A DNA stretch of 52,923 nt. Origin: an uncultured Alphaproteobacteria bacterium (GTDB taxonomy: Bacteria > Pseudomonadota > Alphaproteobacteria > Rhizobiales > Pleomorphomonadaceae). The notes below the pieces were generated by a model. The model had not been told where the DNA came from. It was given only the letters and a program-made list of their open reading frames with translations, and did not search any database. A program made the translations under genes and the position numbers. This document shows positions 31,483-40,343 of this stretch, one piece after another (the first letter of the stretch is position 1; every line of letters starts with the position of its first letter). The stretch lies in contig CALCDT010000250.1 in assembly GCA_937900425.1 (NCBI GenBank), positions 1-52,923 on the forward strand, in the 5' to 3' direction.

Positions 31483-31797
31483 TCAGAGGAAATCGTCGCG
31501 GCGCGGCGTAAAGGTGTCGATCAGCCGGCCGGCTTCGAGGCAGAGGCAGCCGTGGACGGCGTTCGAGGGAACCACGAGGCTGTCGCCGGGGCCGATCTCG
31601 ACCTCCTCCCCGGCGACGTGGAAGCGGAAGCGGCCGCTCTCGACATAGGTCGACTGGACGTGCGGATGGCTGTGCGCCTTGCCCTCGGCACCTTGGGCGA
31701 AGGCGAAGGCGACCACCATCAGTTCCGGGCTGTCCGACAGCACCTTGCGGGTGACACCGGGATCGGTGGCGACGGCGGGGAAGGATTTGACGAGCAT
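31483..31797 (-). CDS. kdgF: Cupin protein KdgF (unsaturated uronate linearisation)
   Basis: This 104-residue single-cupin protein matches KdgF, which opens unsaturated monouronates (from pectin or similar polymers) into the linear ketone used by KduI. Metal ligands are likely H42, H44 and Q48 in AHSHPHVQSTY, and H82 in AVHGCLC. The closing DTFTPRRDDFL is a KdgF hallmark. It is the gene after the TRAP permease (8 bases) and precedes kduI. No signal peptide is present, so it is cytoplasmic. Confidence 0.9.
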   Translation of the reverse strand: MLVKSFPAVATDPGVTRKVLSDSPELMVVAFAFAQGAEGKAHSHPHVQSTYVESGRFRFHVAGEEVEIGPGDSLVVPSNAVHGCLCLEAGRLIDTFTPRRDDFL

Positions 31798-31805
31798 CGG
31801 AAGCC

Positions 31806-33086
31806 TCAGCGGAACTGCGCCGGCAGCCAGAGCGACAGCGACGGCAGGTAGGTGACGAGCATCAGCGTGATGAAGGCGGCGAAGTAGAATGGCCAGATCG
31901 TCCGCATCGCCTGCCAGATCGGAATCCGGCCGACCGCGCAGCCGACGAACAGCACCGCTCCCACCGGCGGGGTGCAGAGGCCGATGCCGAGGTTGAGGAT
32001 CAGGATCACGCCGAAGTGGACCGGATCGACCCCGAAGGCCTGGGCGACGGGCAGGAAGATCGGCGTCGTGATCACGATCAGCGGCGACATGTCCATGAAG
32101 GTGCCGAGGATCAGCAGCACGACGTTGAGCAGCAGCAGGATGACGATCGGATTGTCGGAGACGGTCTGCAGCGCCGCCACCATCGCTGCCGGCACCTTGA
32201 GGAAGGCGAGCAGCCAGCCGAAGGCGGCGGCGCAGCCGATCACCATCAGCACCATGGCGGTGGTGCGCACGGCGCCCTTGGTCGCCTCGACGAAGTCGGG
32301 CCAGCTCAGGGTGCGGTAGATCAGCAGCGTCACCAGCAGGGCGTAGACCACGGCGATGTTGGAGGATTCGGACGCGGTGAAGATGCCCGAGCGCACGCCG
32401 CCGAAGATGATGCCGATGAGGACGAGGCCCGGCACGGCGTTGAGCAGCAGCATGCCGAGCCGGGCTGCGCCGGGGAAGGGCTCGGTCGGATAGCCCCGGC
32501 TTTTCGCCACGAACCAGGCCGCGACCATCAGCGACAGCGCCAGCAGCAGGCCGGGCACGATGCCGGCGGTGAAGAGGTCGGCGATCGAGATCCGCCCGCC
32601 GGCCGAGATCGAATAGATGATCATGTTGTGGGACGGCGGGATCATCAGGGCGATGATCGAGCCGACGACGGTGATGTTGACGGCGTAGTCGACGTCGTAG
32701 CCGCGCTCCTTCATCTGCGGCACCATCAGGCCGCCGACCGCCGAGGCGTCGGCCGCGGCCGAGCCGGAGACGCCGCCGAACATCACGCTCGCCAGGATGT
32801 TGACCTGGCCGAGGCCGCCGCGCAGGTGGCCGACCATGGCACCGGCCAGCGCGACGAGGCGGCGGGCGATGTCGCCGCGGACCATCAGGTCGCCGGCGTA
32901 GATGAAGAAGGGGATCGCCATCAGCGCGTAGACCGAGACACCCGAGTTGAGGCGCTGGAACACGATGACCGGCGGCAGGCCGAGATAGAGCACGGTGGCG
33001 AAGCTGGAGACGCCGAGGCAGAAGGCGACGGGCGTGCCGATCAGCAGCAGGAACACGAAGGTTCCGAACAGGACCCAGAGTTCCAT
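31806..33086 (-). CDS. TRAP transporter large permease (DctM-type)
   Basis: This 426-residue integral membrane protein is the transport-catalysing subunit of a sodium-dependent TRAP importer, with about twelve hydrophobic segments. Family landmarks are ALMAIPFFIYAGDLM, SVMFGGVSGSAAADASAVG, and the second-repeat NLGIGLCTPPVGAVLFVG. The ATG at 33086 has GAGGAG upstream; a longer frame to 33347 runs back over the small permease. It sits four bases after the small permease gene. The location among uronate genes suggests uptake of uronates or unsaturated oligouronates; the specificity is inferred from neighbours. Confidence 0.93.
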   Translation of the reverse strand: MELWVLFGTFVFLLLIGTPVAFCLGVSSFATVLYLGLPPVIVFQRLNSGVSVYALMAIPFFIYAGDLMVRGDIARRLVALAGAMVGHLRGGLGQVNILASVMFGGVSGSAAADASAVGGLMVPQMKERGYDVDYAVNITVVGSIIALMIPPSHNMIIYSISAGGRISIADLFTAGIVPGLLLALSLMVAAWFVAKSRGYPTEPFPGAARLGMLLLNAVPGLVLIGIIFGGVRSGIFTASESSNIAVVYALLVTLLIYRTLSWPDFVEATKGAVRTTAMVLMVIGCAAAFGWLLAFLKVPAAMVAALQTVSDNPIVILLLLNVVLLILGTFMDMSPLIVITTPIFLPVAQAFGVDPVHFGVILILNLGIGLCTPPVGAVLFVGCAVGRIPIWQAMRTIWPFYFAAFITLMLVTYLPSLSLWLPAQFR

Positions 33087-33090
33087 CGTC

Positions 33091-33696
33091 TCACTCCTCG
33101 ATGGGATCGTCGCCGAAGCGGGCGGTCGGCAGGCCGGCGGCGCGGCGGGCGAGGCGTTCGAGCGAGAACAGCACGACCAGGACGCCGCCGAAGACCAGCG
33201 GCATGAAGTCGAAGGCCCCCGAGATGCCGATGCCTGGCATCTTGTTGCCAGCCGAGTTCCAGGCGAGTTCGCCGCCGTACCAGACCATGCCGCCGCCGAA
33301 GGCGACGACGACGAGGTCGGACACGCTCTGCAGCGCCGCCTTGCCACGCTCGGGCAGGAAGAACAGCAGCACGTCGAAGGACAGGTGGTAGCCCTCGCGG
33401 ATGCCGACGGCGGCGCCGAGGAAGATGAACCAGCCCATGATCATCACCGACGCCGGCTCCGACCAGCGCAGGCTGTCGTTGAGCACGTAGCGCCAGAACA
33501 CCTGGGCGAAGATGAAGACCGTCATCAGCACGACGCCGGTGCCGGCGGCCCAGAGCGCCAGCCGGGCCAGGGCGCCGGTGACGCGGGCGACCCTGAGCAT
33601 CCGGCGCTGGCCGGGCGTGCGGACCGCCACGGGTGCCGCGGCGGAACCGGCGAGTGGGGCGGGCGCGGGTGGCCGGTCGATCGATCGAGAGGTCAT
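33091..33696 (-). CDS. TRAP transporter small permease (DctQ-type)
   Basis: This 201-residue membrane protein has four transmembrane segments and the DctQ pattern FAQVFWRYVLNDSLRWSEPASV and FLGAAVGIREGYHLSFD. It pairs with the large permease encoded four bases downstream. The first 40 residues are proline- and alanine-rich and poorly conserved, so a later start is possible, but no better ribosome site is evident. A GC-rich stem-loop (33783-33830) lies between it and the binding-protein gene. Confidence 0.9.
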   Translation of the reverse strand: MTSRSIDRPPAPAPLAGSAAAPVAVRTPGQRRMLRVARVTGALARLALWAAGTGVVLMTVFIFAQVFWRYVLNDSLRWSEPASVMIMGWFIFLGAAVGIREGYHLSFDVLLFFLPERGKAALQSVSDLVVVAFGGGMVWYGGELAWNSAGNKMPGIGISGAFDFMPLVFGGVLVVLFSLERLARRAAGLPTARFGDDPIEE

Positions 33697-33782
33697 GGAC
33701 GCGCGCCCTCCGACAGGCGTTCCGTCAGGACCCGGCGCGGCGCGGCCGATCGCGGCGGCGCTTCGTTCCGGGCGAGGAGGTG

Positions 33783-33830
33783 GACCGGCCGCGGCGGCGG
33801 GCCCTCGCCCTCCCCCGCGGCCGGCCGGTC
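33783..33830 (-). promoter_or_regulatory. Intercistronic stem-loop between TRAP binding protein and permease
   Basis: GACCGGCCGCGG (33783-33794) can pair with CCGCGGCCGG...CCGGTC (33815-33830), with a 4-base bulge. It starts just after the binding-protein stop at 33840. It is less regular than the aap and frc stem-loops but sits in the same position. Confidence 0.5.
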
Positions 33831-33839
33831 AGGCTGCGA

Positions 33840-34820
33840 TCACTCGGTCGCCTGGATGCGGGCGACGAGATCCTTGAGCTTCTCGTCGGTGACATACTTC
33901 TCGTAGACCGGCTTCATCGCTTCGATGAACGGCCCCTTGTCGATGTCGGTGACGACCTCGGCGCCGGCGGCGCGGATCTTCTCCTCCGACTTCTTCTCCT
34001 GGGCGACCCAGAGTTCGCGCATCACCGGCACGCTGTCCTTGGCGGCCTGGCGAACGGTCGCCTGGTCCTCGGCGGAGAGGCCGTCCCAGACCTTCTTCGA
34101 CATCACCAGCACTTCCGGCACGATCAGGTGCTGGTCGAGGGTGTAGTACTTGGCGACCTCGAAGTGGCCGGAGCTGTCGTAGGACGGCCAGTTGTTCTCG
34201 GCGCCGTCGATGACGCCGGTCTGGATCGAGGAGTAGACCTCGCCGTAGGGCATCGGCGTGGCGTTGGCGCCGAGGGCGCCGACCATGTCGACGAAGACGT
34301 CGGACTGCATGACGCGGAACTTCATGCCCTTGAGGTCTTCGACCGAGGTGATCGGCTTCTGGCTGTTGTAGAAGCTGCGCGAGCCGCCGTCGTAGAAGGC
34401 GAGGCCGACGAGATCATGGGCCGAGAAGGCCGCGAGGATCTCCTCGCCGATCGGGCCGTCCATCACCTTGTGCATGTGGTCGACGGAGCGGAAGATATAG
34501 GGCAGCGAGGGGACCTGGGTCTCGGGAACGAGGTTGTTGAACGGTCCGAGGCTGACGCGGTTCATGTCGATGACGCCGAACTGGGTCTGCTGAATCGTGT
34601 CCTTCTCCTCGCCGAGCTGGGCGGAGTGGAAGACTTCGACGCAGAGGCGGCCGCCGGTGCGCTCTTCGAGCAGCTTGCCCATCTCCTTGACGGCCTCGAC
34701 CGTCGGATAGCCGTCCGGATGGGTGTCGGACGAGCGGAAGGTGGTCTCGCAGGCCGCAGCCGCCGCGGTCAGCGCGACGCTCGCCAGAAGAGCGCCGATC
34801 GTGGTGCCGATGATCTTCAT
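33840..34820 (-). CDS. TRAP transporter substrate-binding protein (DctP-type)
   Basis: This 326-residue periplasmic binding protein has a signal peptide (MKIIGTTIGALLASVALTAA, cleavage near residue 23). The DctP core has the substrate-carboxylate arginine in LKGMKFRVMQSDVF and the conserved GVIDGAENNWPSY. It fits the subgroup linked to uronates. The ATG at 34820 follows GGGAGGAA. It is the second gene of the operon, 30 bases after uxaC. Binding of galacturonate, glucuronate or their unsaturated forms is inferred. Confidence 0.92.
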   Translation of the reverse strand: MKIIGTTIGALLASVALTAAAAACETTFRSSDTHPDGYPTVEAVKEMGKLLEERTGGRLCVEVFHSAQLGEEKDTIQQTQFGVIDMNRVSLGPFNNLVPETQVPSLPYIFRSVDHMHKVMDGPIGEEILAAFSAHDLVGLAFYDGGSRSFYNSQKPITSVEDLKGMKFRVMQSDVFVDMVGALGANATPMPYGEVYSSIQTGVIDGAENNWPSYDSSGHFEVAKYYTLDQHLIVPEVLVMSKKVWDGLSAEDQATVRQAAKDSVPVMRELWVAQEKKSEEKIRAAGAEVVTDIDKGPFIEAMKPVYEKYVTDEKLKDLVARIQATE

Positions 34821-34850
34821 TGTTTCAGTTCCTCCCTTTTGATCCGGCGT

Positions 34851-36257
34851 TCAGAGCCGGTAGGCCTTCTTGGCAAGGCCGTATGCGAGGTCGCGGGCGA
34901 CCTCGAAGGCTTCGTCCTCGTCGAGCCGCCCGTCGGCGGTGAGCGTGGCGAGATAGGAGCAGTCGATTCGGCGGGCGACGTCGTGGCGGGCCGGGATCGA
35001 GCAGAAGGCGCGGGTGTCGTCGTTGAAGCCGACGGTGTTGTAGAAGCCGGCGGTCTCGGTGATCGCCTCGCGGTAGCGGCGCATGCCCTCGACGCTGTCG
35101 TAGAACCACCAGGCCGGGCCGATCTTCAGTGCCGGATAGACGCCGGCGAGCGGGGCGAGTTCGCGGGCGTAGGCGGTCTCGTCGAGGGTGAAGACGATGA
35201 CGGTGAGGTCGGCCCGTTCTCCCACCGCGTCGAGCAGCGGCTTCAGCGCGCGGACGTAGTCGGTGCGGCTCGGAACGTCGTAGCCCTTGTCGCGGCCGAA
35301 GGCGGCGAAGACCGGGGCGGAGTGGTTGCGCATGGCGCCCGGATGGATCTGCATGACGAGCCCGTCGTCGAGGCTCATCTTCGCCATCTCGGTCAGCATC
35401 TGGCCGCGGAAGGCGTCGGCCTCCTCCGCCGAGCACGCCCCGCGGAGCGCCTTGTCGAACAGCGCCGCCGCCTCGCTCGCCGAAAGATTTTCGGTGCGCG
35501 CGGTCGGATGGCCGTGGTCGGTGGAGGTGGCGCCGAAGGTCTTGAAGAAGGCGCGGCGCAGGCGGTGGGCTTCGAGATAGCCCGTCCAGGTCGTGGCGTC
35601 GGTGCCGGTCACCGCGCCGAGCTGCTCGACGTTGGCGGCGAAGCCCTCGAAGTCGGGATCGACCACGGCGTCGGGCCGGTAGGCGGTGATCACCCTGCCC
35701 TGCCAGCCGCTGTCATGGATCATCGCATGCCACTTCAGGTCGTCGAGCGCGCCCTCGGTGGTGCTGATCGCCTCGATGCGGAAGCGCTCGAACAGGGCGC
35801 GCGGGCGGAATTCGGGGCGGGCAAGGCAGTCGGCGATGTGGTCGTAGTAAGCATCGGCGTTCGCCGGGCCGAGGCGCTCGGTGAAGCCGAAGACGTCCTG
35901 GAAGGCGTGGTCGAGCCAGAGCCGCGAGGGCGTGCCGCGGAAGAGGTGGTAGTTCGCGGCGAATCGGCGCCAGATCGTGCGGGCATCGCTCTCGGTCGGT
36001 CCGCCGTCGACGCGCGGAACGCCGAGATCGTCGAGGGGCACGCCCTGCGAATGCAGCATGCGGAAGACGTAGTGGTCCGGCGTCACGAAGAGGCGGGCCG
36101 GGTCCGGGAACGGCTCGTTCTCGGCGAACCAGCGCGGATCGGTGTGGCCGTGGGGGCTGATGATGGGAAGATCGCGGACGGTGGCGTAGAGCGCTTCGGC
36201 GATCGGCCGGGCGCGGCCGCCTTCCGGAAACAGACGGTCTTCCCTCAGGATCGCCAT
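34851..36257 (-). CDS. uxaC: Glucuronate isomerase (UxaC)
   Basis: This 468-residue enzyme isomerises D-glucuronate to D-fructuronate (and galacturonate to tagaturonate). It is an amidohydrolase-like barrel with metal-binding HGHTDPRWF near residue 36 and typical patterns FRGTPSRLWLDHAF and GFNDDTRAFCSIPARHD. The length matches the family. It is the first gene of the minus-strand uronate operon and lies across a 165-base gap from the divergent GntR regulator. With UxuB it forms the fructuronate-to-mannonate branch. Confidence 0.95.
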   Translation of the reverse strand: MAILREDRLFPEGGRARPIAEALYATVRDLPIISPHGHTDPRWFAENEPFPDPARLFVTPDHYVFRMLHSQGVPLDDLGVPRVDGGPTESDARTIWRRFAANYHLFRGTPSRLWLDHAFQDVFGFTERLGPANADAYYDHIADCLARPEFRPRALFERFRIEAISTTEGALDDLKWHAMIHDSGWQGRVITAYRPDAVVDPDFEGFAANVEQLGAVTGTDATTWTGYLEAHRLRRAFFKTFGATSTDHGHPTARTENLSASEAAALFDKALRGACSAEEADAFRGQMLTEMAKMSLDDGLVMQIHPGAMRNHSAPVFAAFGRDKGYDVPSRTDYVRALKPLLDAVGERADLTVIVFTLDETAYARELAPLAGVYPALKIGPAWWFYDSVEGMRRYREAITETAGFYNTVGFNDDTRAFCSIPARHDVARRIDCSYLATLTADGRLDEDEAFEVARDLAYGLAKKAYRL

Positions 36258-36367
36258 GCGCCCTTCCCTCCCGTGCGGCGCCCGGCGAGGCCCCGCGTTT
36301 CCTTGGTTTTCCCCGGAAATCCGGAATCTTATCGGCTTTCGCCGCGGGTCTTGCGCCCGTCTGATAA

Positions 36368-36381
36368 ACTAATATGCTAGT
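36368..36381. promoter_or_regulatory. Candidate GntR operator in the uxaC / gntR gap
   Basis: ACTAATATGCTAGT is a 14-base imperfect palindrome (outer four bases on each side and the central AT match). It lies in an AT-rich island between two divergent starts, about 40 bases before the regulator gene. FCD-type GntR proteins often use such sites. Confidence 0.5.
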
Positions 36382-36422
36382 ATTCAAAGGCTGTCAAACC
36401 GCAACCGGCCCGGGGGCTCACC

Positions 36423-37124
36423 ATGGCGGACATCATCGAACTGCCGCTTCTTCCCGCCGTCGGGCGCCCGACTGTGGCCGATCAGGTGTTCGCCGAACTG
36501 CGCCGCCAGATCCTGTCGCTGGAGCTTCCGCCCGGCACACGCCTCTCCGAGGTCGAGGTCGCACGGCAGATGGGGGTCTCGCGCCAGCCGGTGCGCGACG
36601 CCTTCTACCGGCTGTCCAAGCTCGGCTTCCTGCTGATCCGTCCGCAGCGGGCGACGACGGTGAGCCTGATCTCGCCGAAGGCGGTGTTCCAGGCCCGCTT
36701 CATCCGCACCGCGATCGAGATCGAAACCGCCCGGGCCGCCTGCGCCAGCCTGACGGCGCGCGACATCGACGCGCTGGCGCGCATCCTCGAGGATCAGGAG
36801 GTCGCGGTCGCGCGGGCCGACAAGGGCCTGTTCCACGAACTCGACGACCGCTTCCACAAGGAGATCTGTACCCGCTCCGGCCACGGCTTCGCCTGGGATC
36901 TCATTCTCGAGAACAAGGCGCACATGGACCGGGTGCGGATGCTGTCGCTGTCCTTCGCGCTCCACGTCGCCTATCAGGACCACCTCGAAATGCTTGCGGC
37001 GCTGACCGAGCGCGACGAGGCGCGGGCCATCACCGCGGTACGCGACCACCTCTCGCGCATCCTCGGCCAGATCGCCCGCATCCACGCCGACAACCGTGAC
37101 CTGTTCGCCGAGGAAGACGCATGA
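36423..37124 (+). CDS. GntR/FCD-family regulator of uronate genes
   Basis: This 233-residue repressor has an N-terminal winged helix (residues about 15-85, LSEVEVARQMGVSRQPVRDA) and a C-terminal FCD ligand domain with metal-site pattern ELDDRFHKEI and HVAYQDHLEMLAAL. Such proteins (UxuR/ExuR-like and KdgR-like) release DNA when a sugar acid binds. It is divergent from uxaC and its stop overlaps the kdgK start (ATGA), so it is co-transcribed with KDG kinase. The effector is probably a uronate or KDG (inference). Confidence 0.88.
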   Translation: MADIIELPLLPAVGRPTVADQVFAELRRQILSLELPPGTRLSEVEVARQMGVSRQPVRDAFYRLSKLGFLLIRPQRATTVSLISPKAVFQARFIRTAIEIETARAACASLTARDIDALARILEDQEVAVARADKGLFHELDDRFHKEICTRSGHGFAWDLILENKAHMDRVRMLSLSFALHVAYQDHLEMLAALTERDEARAITAVRDHLSRILGQIARIHADNRDLFAEEDA

Positions 37125-38032
37125 GCCGCAGGATCGTCGCCATCGGCGAATGCATGGTGGAACTCGCCCCGCGCGACGAGCCGGGCACTTTCGCCATGGG
37201 CTTCGCCGGCGACACCATGAACACGGCCTGGTATCTCGCCCGGCTGCTGCCGCAGGACTGGGCCGTCGACTATTTCACCGCCGTCGGCACCGACGCGCTG
37301 TCGCAGCGGATGGTCGATTTCCTCGGCGACGCCGGCATCGGCGCCGCTTCGATCCGGCGGATCGACGATCGTACCGTCGGCCTCTACATGATCGAATTGC
37401 GGGACGGCGAGCGCAGCTTCTCCTACTGGCGCGGCGAGAGTGCCGCGCGCCTGCTCGCAGCCGACGCGGCCGCCCTCGACGCCGGGCTCGACGGCGCCGA
37501 AGTTGCCTATTTCTCGGGAATCACGCTGGCGATCCTCTCGCCCGAGGATCGCACCCGGCTCGTCGCCGCGCTGGCGCGGTTTCGCAGCGCCGGCGGCACC
37601 GTTGTGTTCGACCCCAACCTTCGCCCGAAGCTCTGGGCGTCGAGCGCGGCGATGTGCGAGGCGGTGACGGCGGCGGCCGGCGTCGCCGACATCGCCCTGC
37701 CCTCCTTCGACGACGAGGCCCGCTGGTTCTCCGACGCCGACCCGGAAGCGACCGCCCGGCGTTATCACGCCGCGGGGGTGAAGACCGTCGTCGTCAAGAA
37801 TGGTGCGGCCGACGTCGTCGTGCTCGACGGCGACACGGCGCCCGTCCACTTCGCCGTACCACCGGCCGAGCGGGTCGTCGACACCACCGCGGCCGGCGAC
37901 AGCTTCAACGCCGGCTTTCTCGCCGCCCGGCTCGGCGGCGGCGATCTCGCCGCCGCGGTCGCGGCCGGGGCGAGGGTGGCTGGGCGCTGCATCGGCGCCC
38001 GCGGCGCGCTCGTGCCCGAAGCGACCGCGTAG
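37121..38032 (+). CDS. kdgK: 2-keto-3-deoxygluconate kinase (KdgK)
   Basis: This 303-residue PfkB-family kinase phosphorylates KDG to KDPG, where the KduD branch and the mannonate branch meet. It has IGECMVELAPRDEPG at the N-terminus, FDPNLRPKLWAS, and the catalytic D260 in DTTAAGDSFNAGF. Its start overlaps the gntR stop by four bases. KDPG aldolase (eda) and mannonate dehydratase (uxuA) are not in the window. It converges on paoC with a 29-base gap. Confidence 0.93.
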   Translation: MSRRIVAIGECMVELAPRDEPGTFAMGFAGDTMNTAWYLARLLPQDWAVDYFTAVGTDALSQRMVDFLGDAGIGAASIRRIDDRTVGLYMIELRDGERSFSYWRGESAARLLAADAAALDAGLDGAEVAYFSGITLAILSPEDRTRLVAALARFRSAGGTVVFDPNLRPKLWASSAAMCEAVTAAAGVADIALPSFDDEARWFSDADPEATARRYHAAGVKTVVVKNGAADVVVLDGDTAPVHFAVPPAERVVDTTAAGDSFNAGFLAARLGGGDLAAAVAAGARVAGRCIGARGALVPEATA

Positions 38033-38061
38033 CCTGCCGGGCGACGGGCCGCGCCGAAAGC

Positions 38062-40341
38062 TCAGCCGAGCAGCTTCTCGATCCGCACCGGCAGGTCGCG
38101 GATGCGCACGCCGGTGGCGTGATAGACCGCGTTGACGATGGCGGCGTTGGTGCCGACGTTGCCGAGTTCGCCGAGGCCCTTGACGCCGGCCGGATTGGCC
38201 TTGTCGTCGACCTCCGGCAGCATGATCACCTCGACCTCGCCGACGTCGGCGTTGACCGGCATCAGATATTCGGCGATCTCGCGGTTGACATAGCGGGCGC
38301 TGCGCTCGTCGACCTCGGTCTCCTCGAACAGCCCCGCGCTCATGCCCCAGATCAGGCCGCCCATCAGCTGGCTGTGGGCGGTGCGGGTGTTCATGATCCG
38401 CCCGGCGGCGAAGGCACCGACCATGCGCGGAACACGGATCTCACGGGTGCGGGCGTTGATCCGAACCTCGACGAACTCCGCGCCATAGGCGTGGGTCAGG
38501 AACGGCCGTTTGGCGCTGCTGGCGAAGGGCGTACCACCCTCGTGCAGCATGCGCACGCCGTTTTCGGGCGCGCCCTCCGGAACGAATTCGACATACTCCT
38601 CGACCACGGCGCGGCCGAGGGTGTCGAAGACGTCGCCGAGCGCCTGAACCGTGCCGTCGCGGGCGACGAGCGCGCCGCCGCGCAGGGAGAGCTGATCGGC
38701 CCGCTTGCCGGCGAGCGGCCCCTCCTTTGCCGCGACGGCAGCCTCGGCGAGGCGGCCGCGGATGCGGCGGCAGGCTTCCAGCACCGCCGAGCAGATGCTC
38801 GCCGTGCTGTTGGACCCGCCGGCGACCGGGGCCGGCGGCAGTTCGGTGTCGCCCATCTCGACCTCGACGCGGTCGAGGTCGAGGCCGAGTTCCTCGGCTG
38901 CCATCTGGCCGGCGACGGTGCGGATGCCGGTGCCGATCTCGTGCGACGCGCTCTGCACCCGAGCCCGGCCGTCGGCGTAGAGCGTCACCCGGGCGGCGGC
39001 GGCGGCGATGTTGGTCGGGTAGACGGCGGTGGCGCAGCCGTAGCCGATCAGCCAGTCGCCCTCGCGCATCGATTTCGGCGCCTTGTCGCGCCGCGCCCAA
39101 CCGAAGGCTTCGGCCGCGGCGTCGTAGCAGGCCATCAGCGAACGCGAGGAGAAGGGCTTGCCGGAGACCGGGTCGGTCATGGTGTCGTTGATCCGGCGCA
39201 GTTCGACCGGATCGATGTCGAGTTTCTCGGCGAGTTCGTCGAGGGCGGTCTCGAGGGCGAAGACGTAGGGCACTTCCGGCGGCGAGCGCATGAAGCCGGG
39301 GGTCTGGCGGTCGGCGCGGACGAGGTTGACCCTGGTCTCGATCGTCTCGAAGCCGTAGAGCTTGGCGGTGGCGTCGACACCGGCGACGGCATAGCCGTCG
39401 AGGCGCGACGTCAGCTCCCAGCCCTCGTGGCCGAAGGCGACGATGGTGCCGTCGTGGTCGGCGCCGAGGCGGATGCGGTGCCGGGTCGGGGCGCGGTAGG
39501 GCATCGTCGTGAAGCCCTGCTCGCGACTGACGACGCAGCGCACCGGCCGGCCGAATTTGCGGGCGGCGTGGGCGACGATCGCCGAGCGCGGCGTGCCCGG
39601 CCCTTTGGAGCCGAAGCCGCCGCCGACGTAGCGGCTGATGACGCGAACCTTGCCGGGATCCATCTGCAGCTGCGCGGCAATCGCCCCGCGAAAGCCGAAG
39701 ACGTTCTGAGACGGCTCCCACACCGTGAGCTGGTCACCGTGCCAGGCCGCGGTGGTCGAGAACAGCTCCATCGGGTTGTGATGCTGGGTCGGCGTCGAGT
39801 ACTCGGCCTCGAAGGTGACGGCCGCGCCGGCGAAGGCGGAGGCGAAGTCGCCGGCCTTCGGATAGTCCTTGACCATCGGCGCGTTGCCCTTCGCCTCCAC
39901 GGTCTCGGCGCCGTCCGAGCCGATCGACGCGCTCGCCGGCTCCTCGGCGTAGTCGATGCGGACCCTGAACGCCGCCTCGCGTGCGGCCTCCAGCGTCTCG
40001 GCGACGACGAGAGCGACGATCTGGCCGTCGTGGTGGACGGTCGTCTCGTGCAGCGGGCCGAGCGAGGTGTAGCTGCCGAGACCGAAACTCGGTCGGCCGA
40101 CGCCGTCCATGTCGCCCTGCGTCAGGATGCCGATGACGCCCGGCACGGCGCGGGCGTCGTCGAGGTGGAACGCCTCGACCCGGCCGCGGGCGATGTCGCT
40201 GGTGACGAGGACGGCGTGGGCGAGATCGGCGACCGGCTCGTCGGCGGCGAACATCGCTTCGCCGGTGACCTTGAGGCGGGCGTCGATCCGCGGCAGCGGG
40301 CGGCCCTGGTTGTCCTTGGGAGCGGGAGCGGCTGCGGTCAT
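38062..40341 (-). CDS. paoC: Aldehyde oxidoreductase molybdenum-binding subunit (PaoC)
   Basis: This 759-residue subunit of the xanthine oxidase family binds the molybdenum cofactor and oxidises aldehydes, probably aromatic ones, to acids. Visible are RYVGGGFGSKGPG, a cofactor loop near GTGIRTVAGQMAAEELGL, and the catalytic glutamate E725 in GVKGLGELGNVGTN. Length and order match E. coli PaoC. The ATG at 40341 starts 2 bases after the paoB stop. A much longer same-frame read to 42300 only crosses paoB and paoA out of frame. No XdhC-type insertion chaperone (paoD) follows. Confidence 0.92.
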   Translation of the reverse strand: MTAAAPAPKDNQGRPLPRIDARLKVTGEAMFAADEPVADLAHAVLVTSDIARGRVEAFHLDDARAVPGVIGILTQGDMDGVGRPSFGLGSYTSLGPLHETTVHHDGQIVALVVAETLEAAREAAFRVRIDYAEEPASASIGSDGAETVEAKGNAPMVKDYPKAGDFASAFAGAAVTFEAEYSTPTQHHNPMELFSTTAAWHGDQLTVWEPSQNVFGFRGAIAAQLQMDPGKVRVISRYVGGGFGSKGPGTPRSAIVAHAARKFGRPVRCVVSREQGFTTMPYRAPTRHRIRLGADHDGTIVAFGHEGWELTSRLDGYAVAGVDATAKLYGFETIETRVNLVRADRQTPGFMRSPPEVPYVFALETALDELAEKLDIDPVELRRINDTMTDPVSGKPFSSRSLMACYDAAAEAFGWARRDKAPKSMREGDWLIGYGCATAVYPTNIAAAAARVTLYADGRARVQSASHEIGTGIRTVAGQMAAEELGLDLDRVEVEMGDTELPPAPVAGGSNSTASICSAVLEACRRIRGRLAEAAVAAKEGPLAGKRADQLSLRGGALVARDGTVQALGDVFDTLGRAVVEEYVEFVPEGAPENGVRMLHEGGTPFASSAKRPFLTHAYGAEFVEVRINARTREIRVPRMVGAFAAGRIMNTRTAHSQLMGGLIWGMSAGLFEETEVDERSARYVNREIAEYLMPVNADVGEVEVIMLPEVDDKANPAGVKGLGELGNVGTNAAIVNAVYHATGVRIRDLPVRIEKLLG

Positions 40342-40343
40342 CG

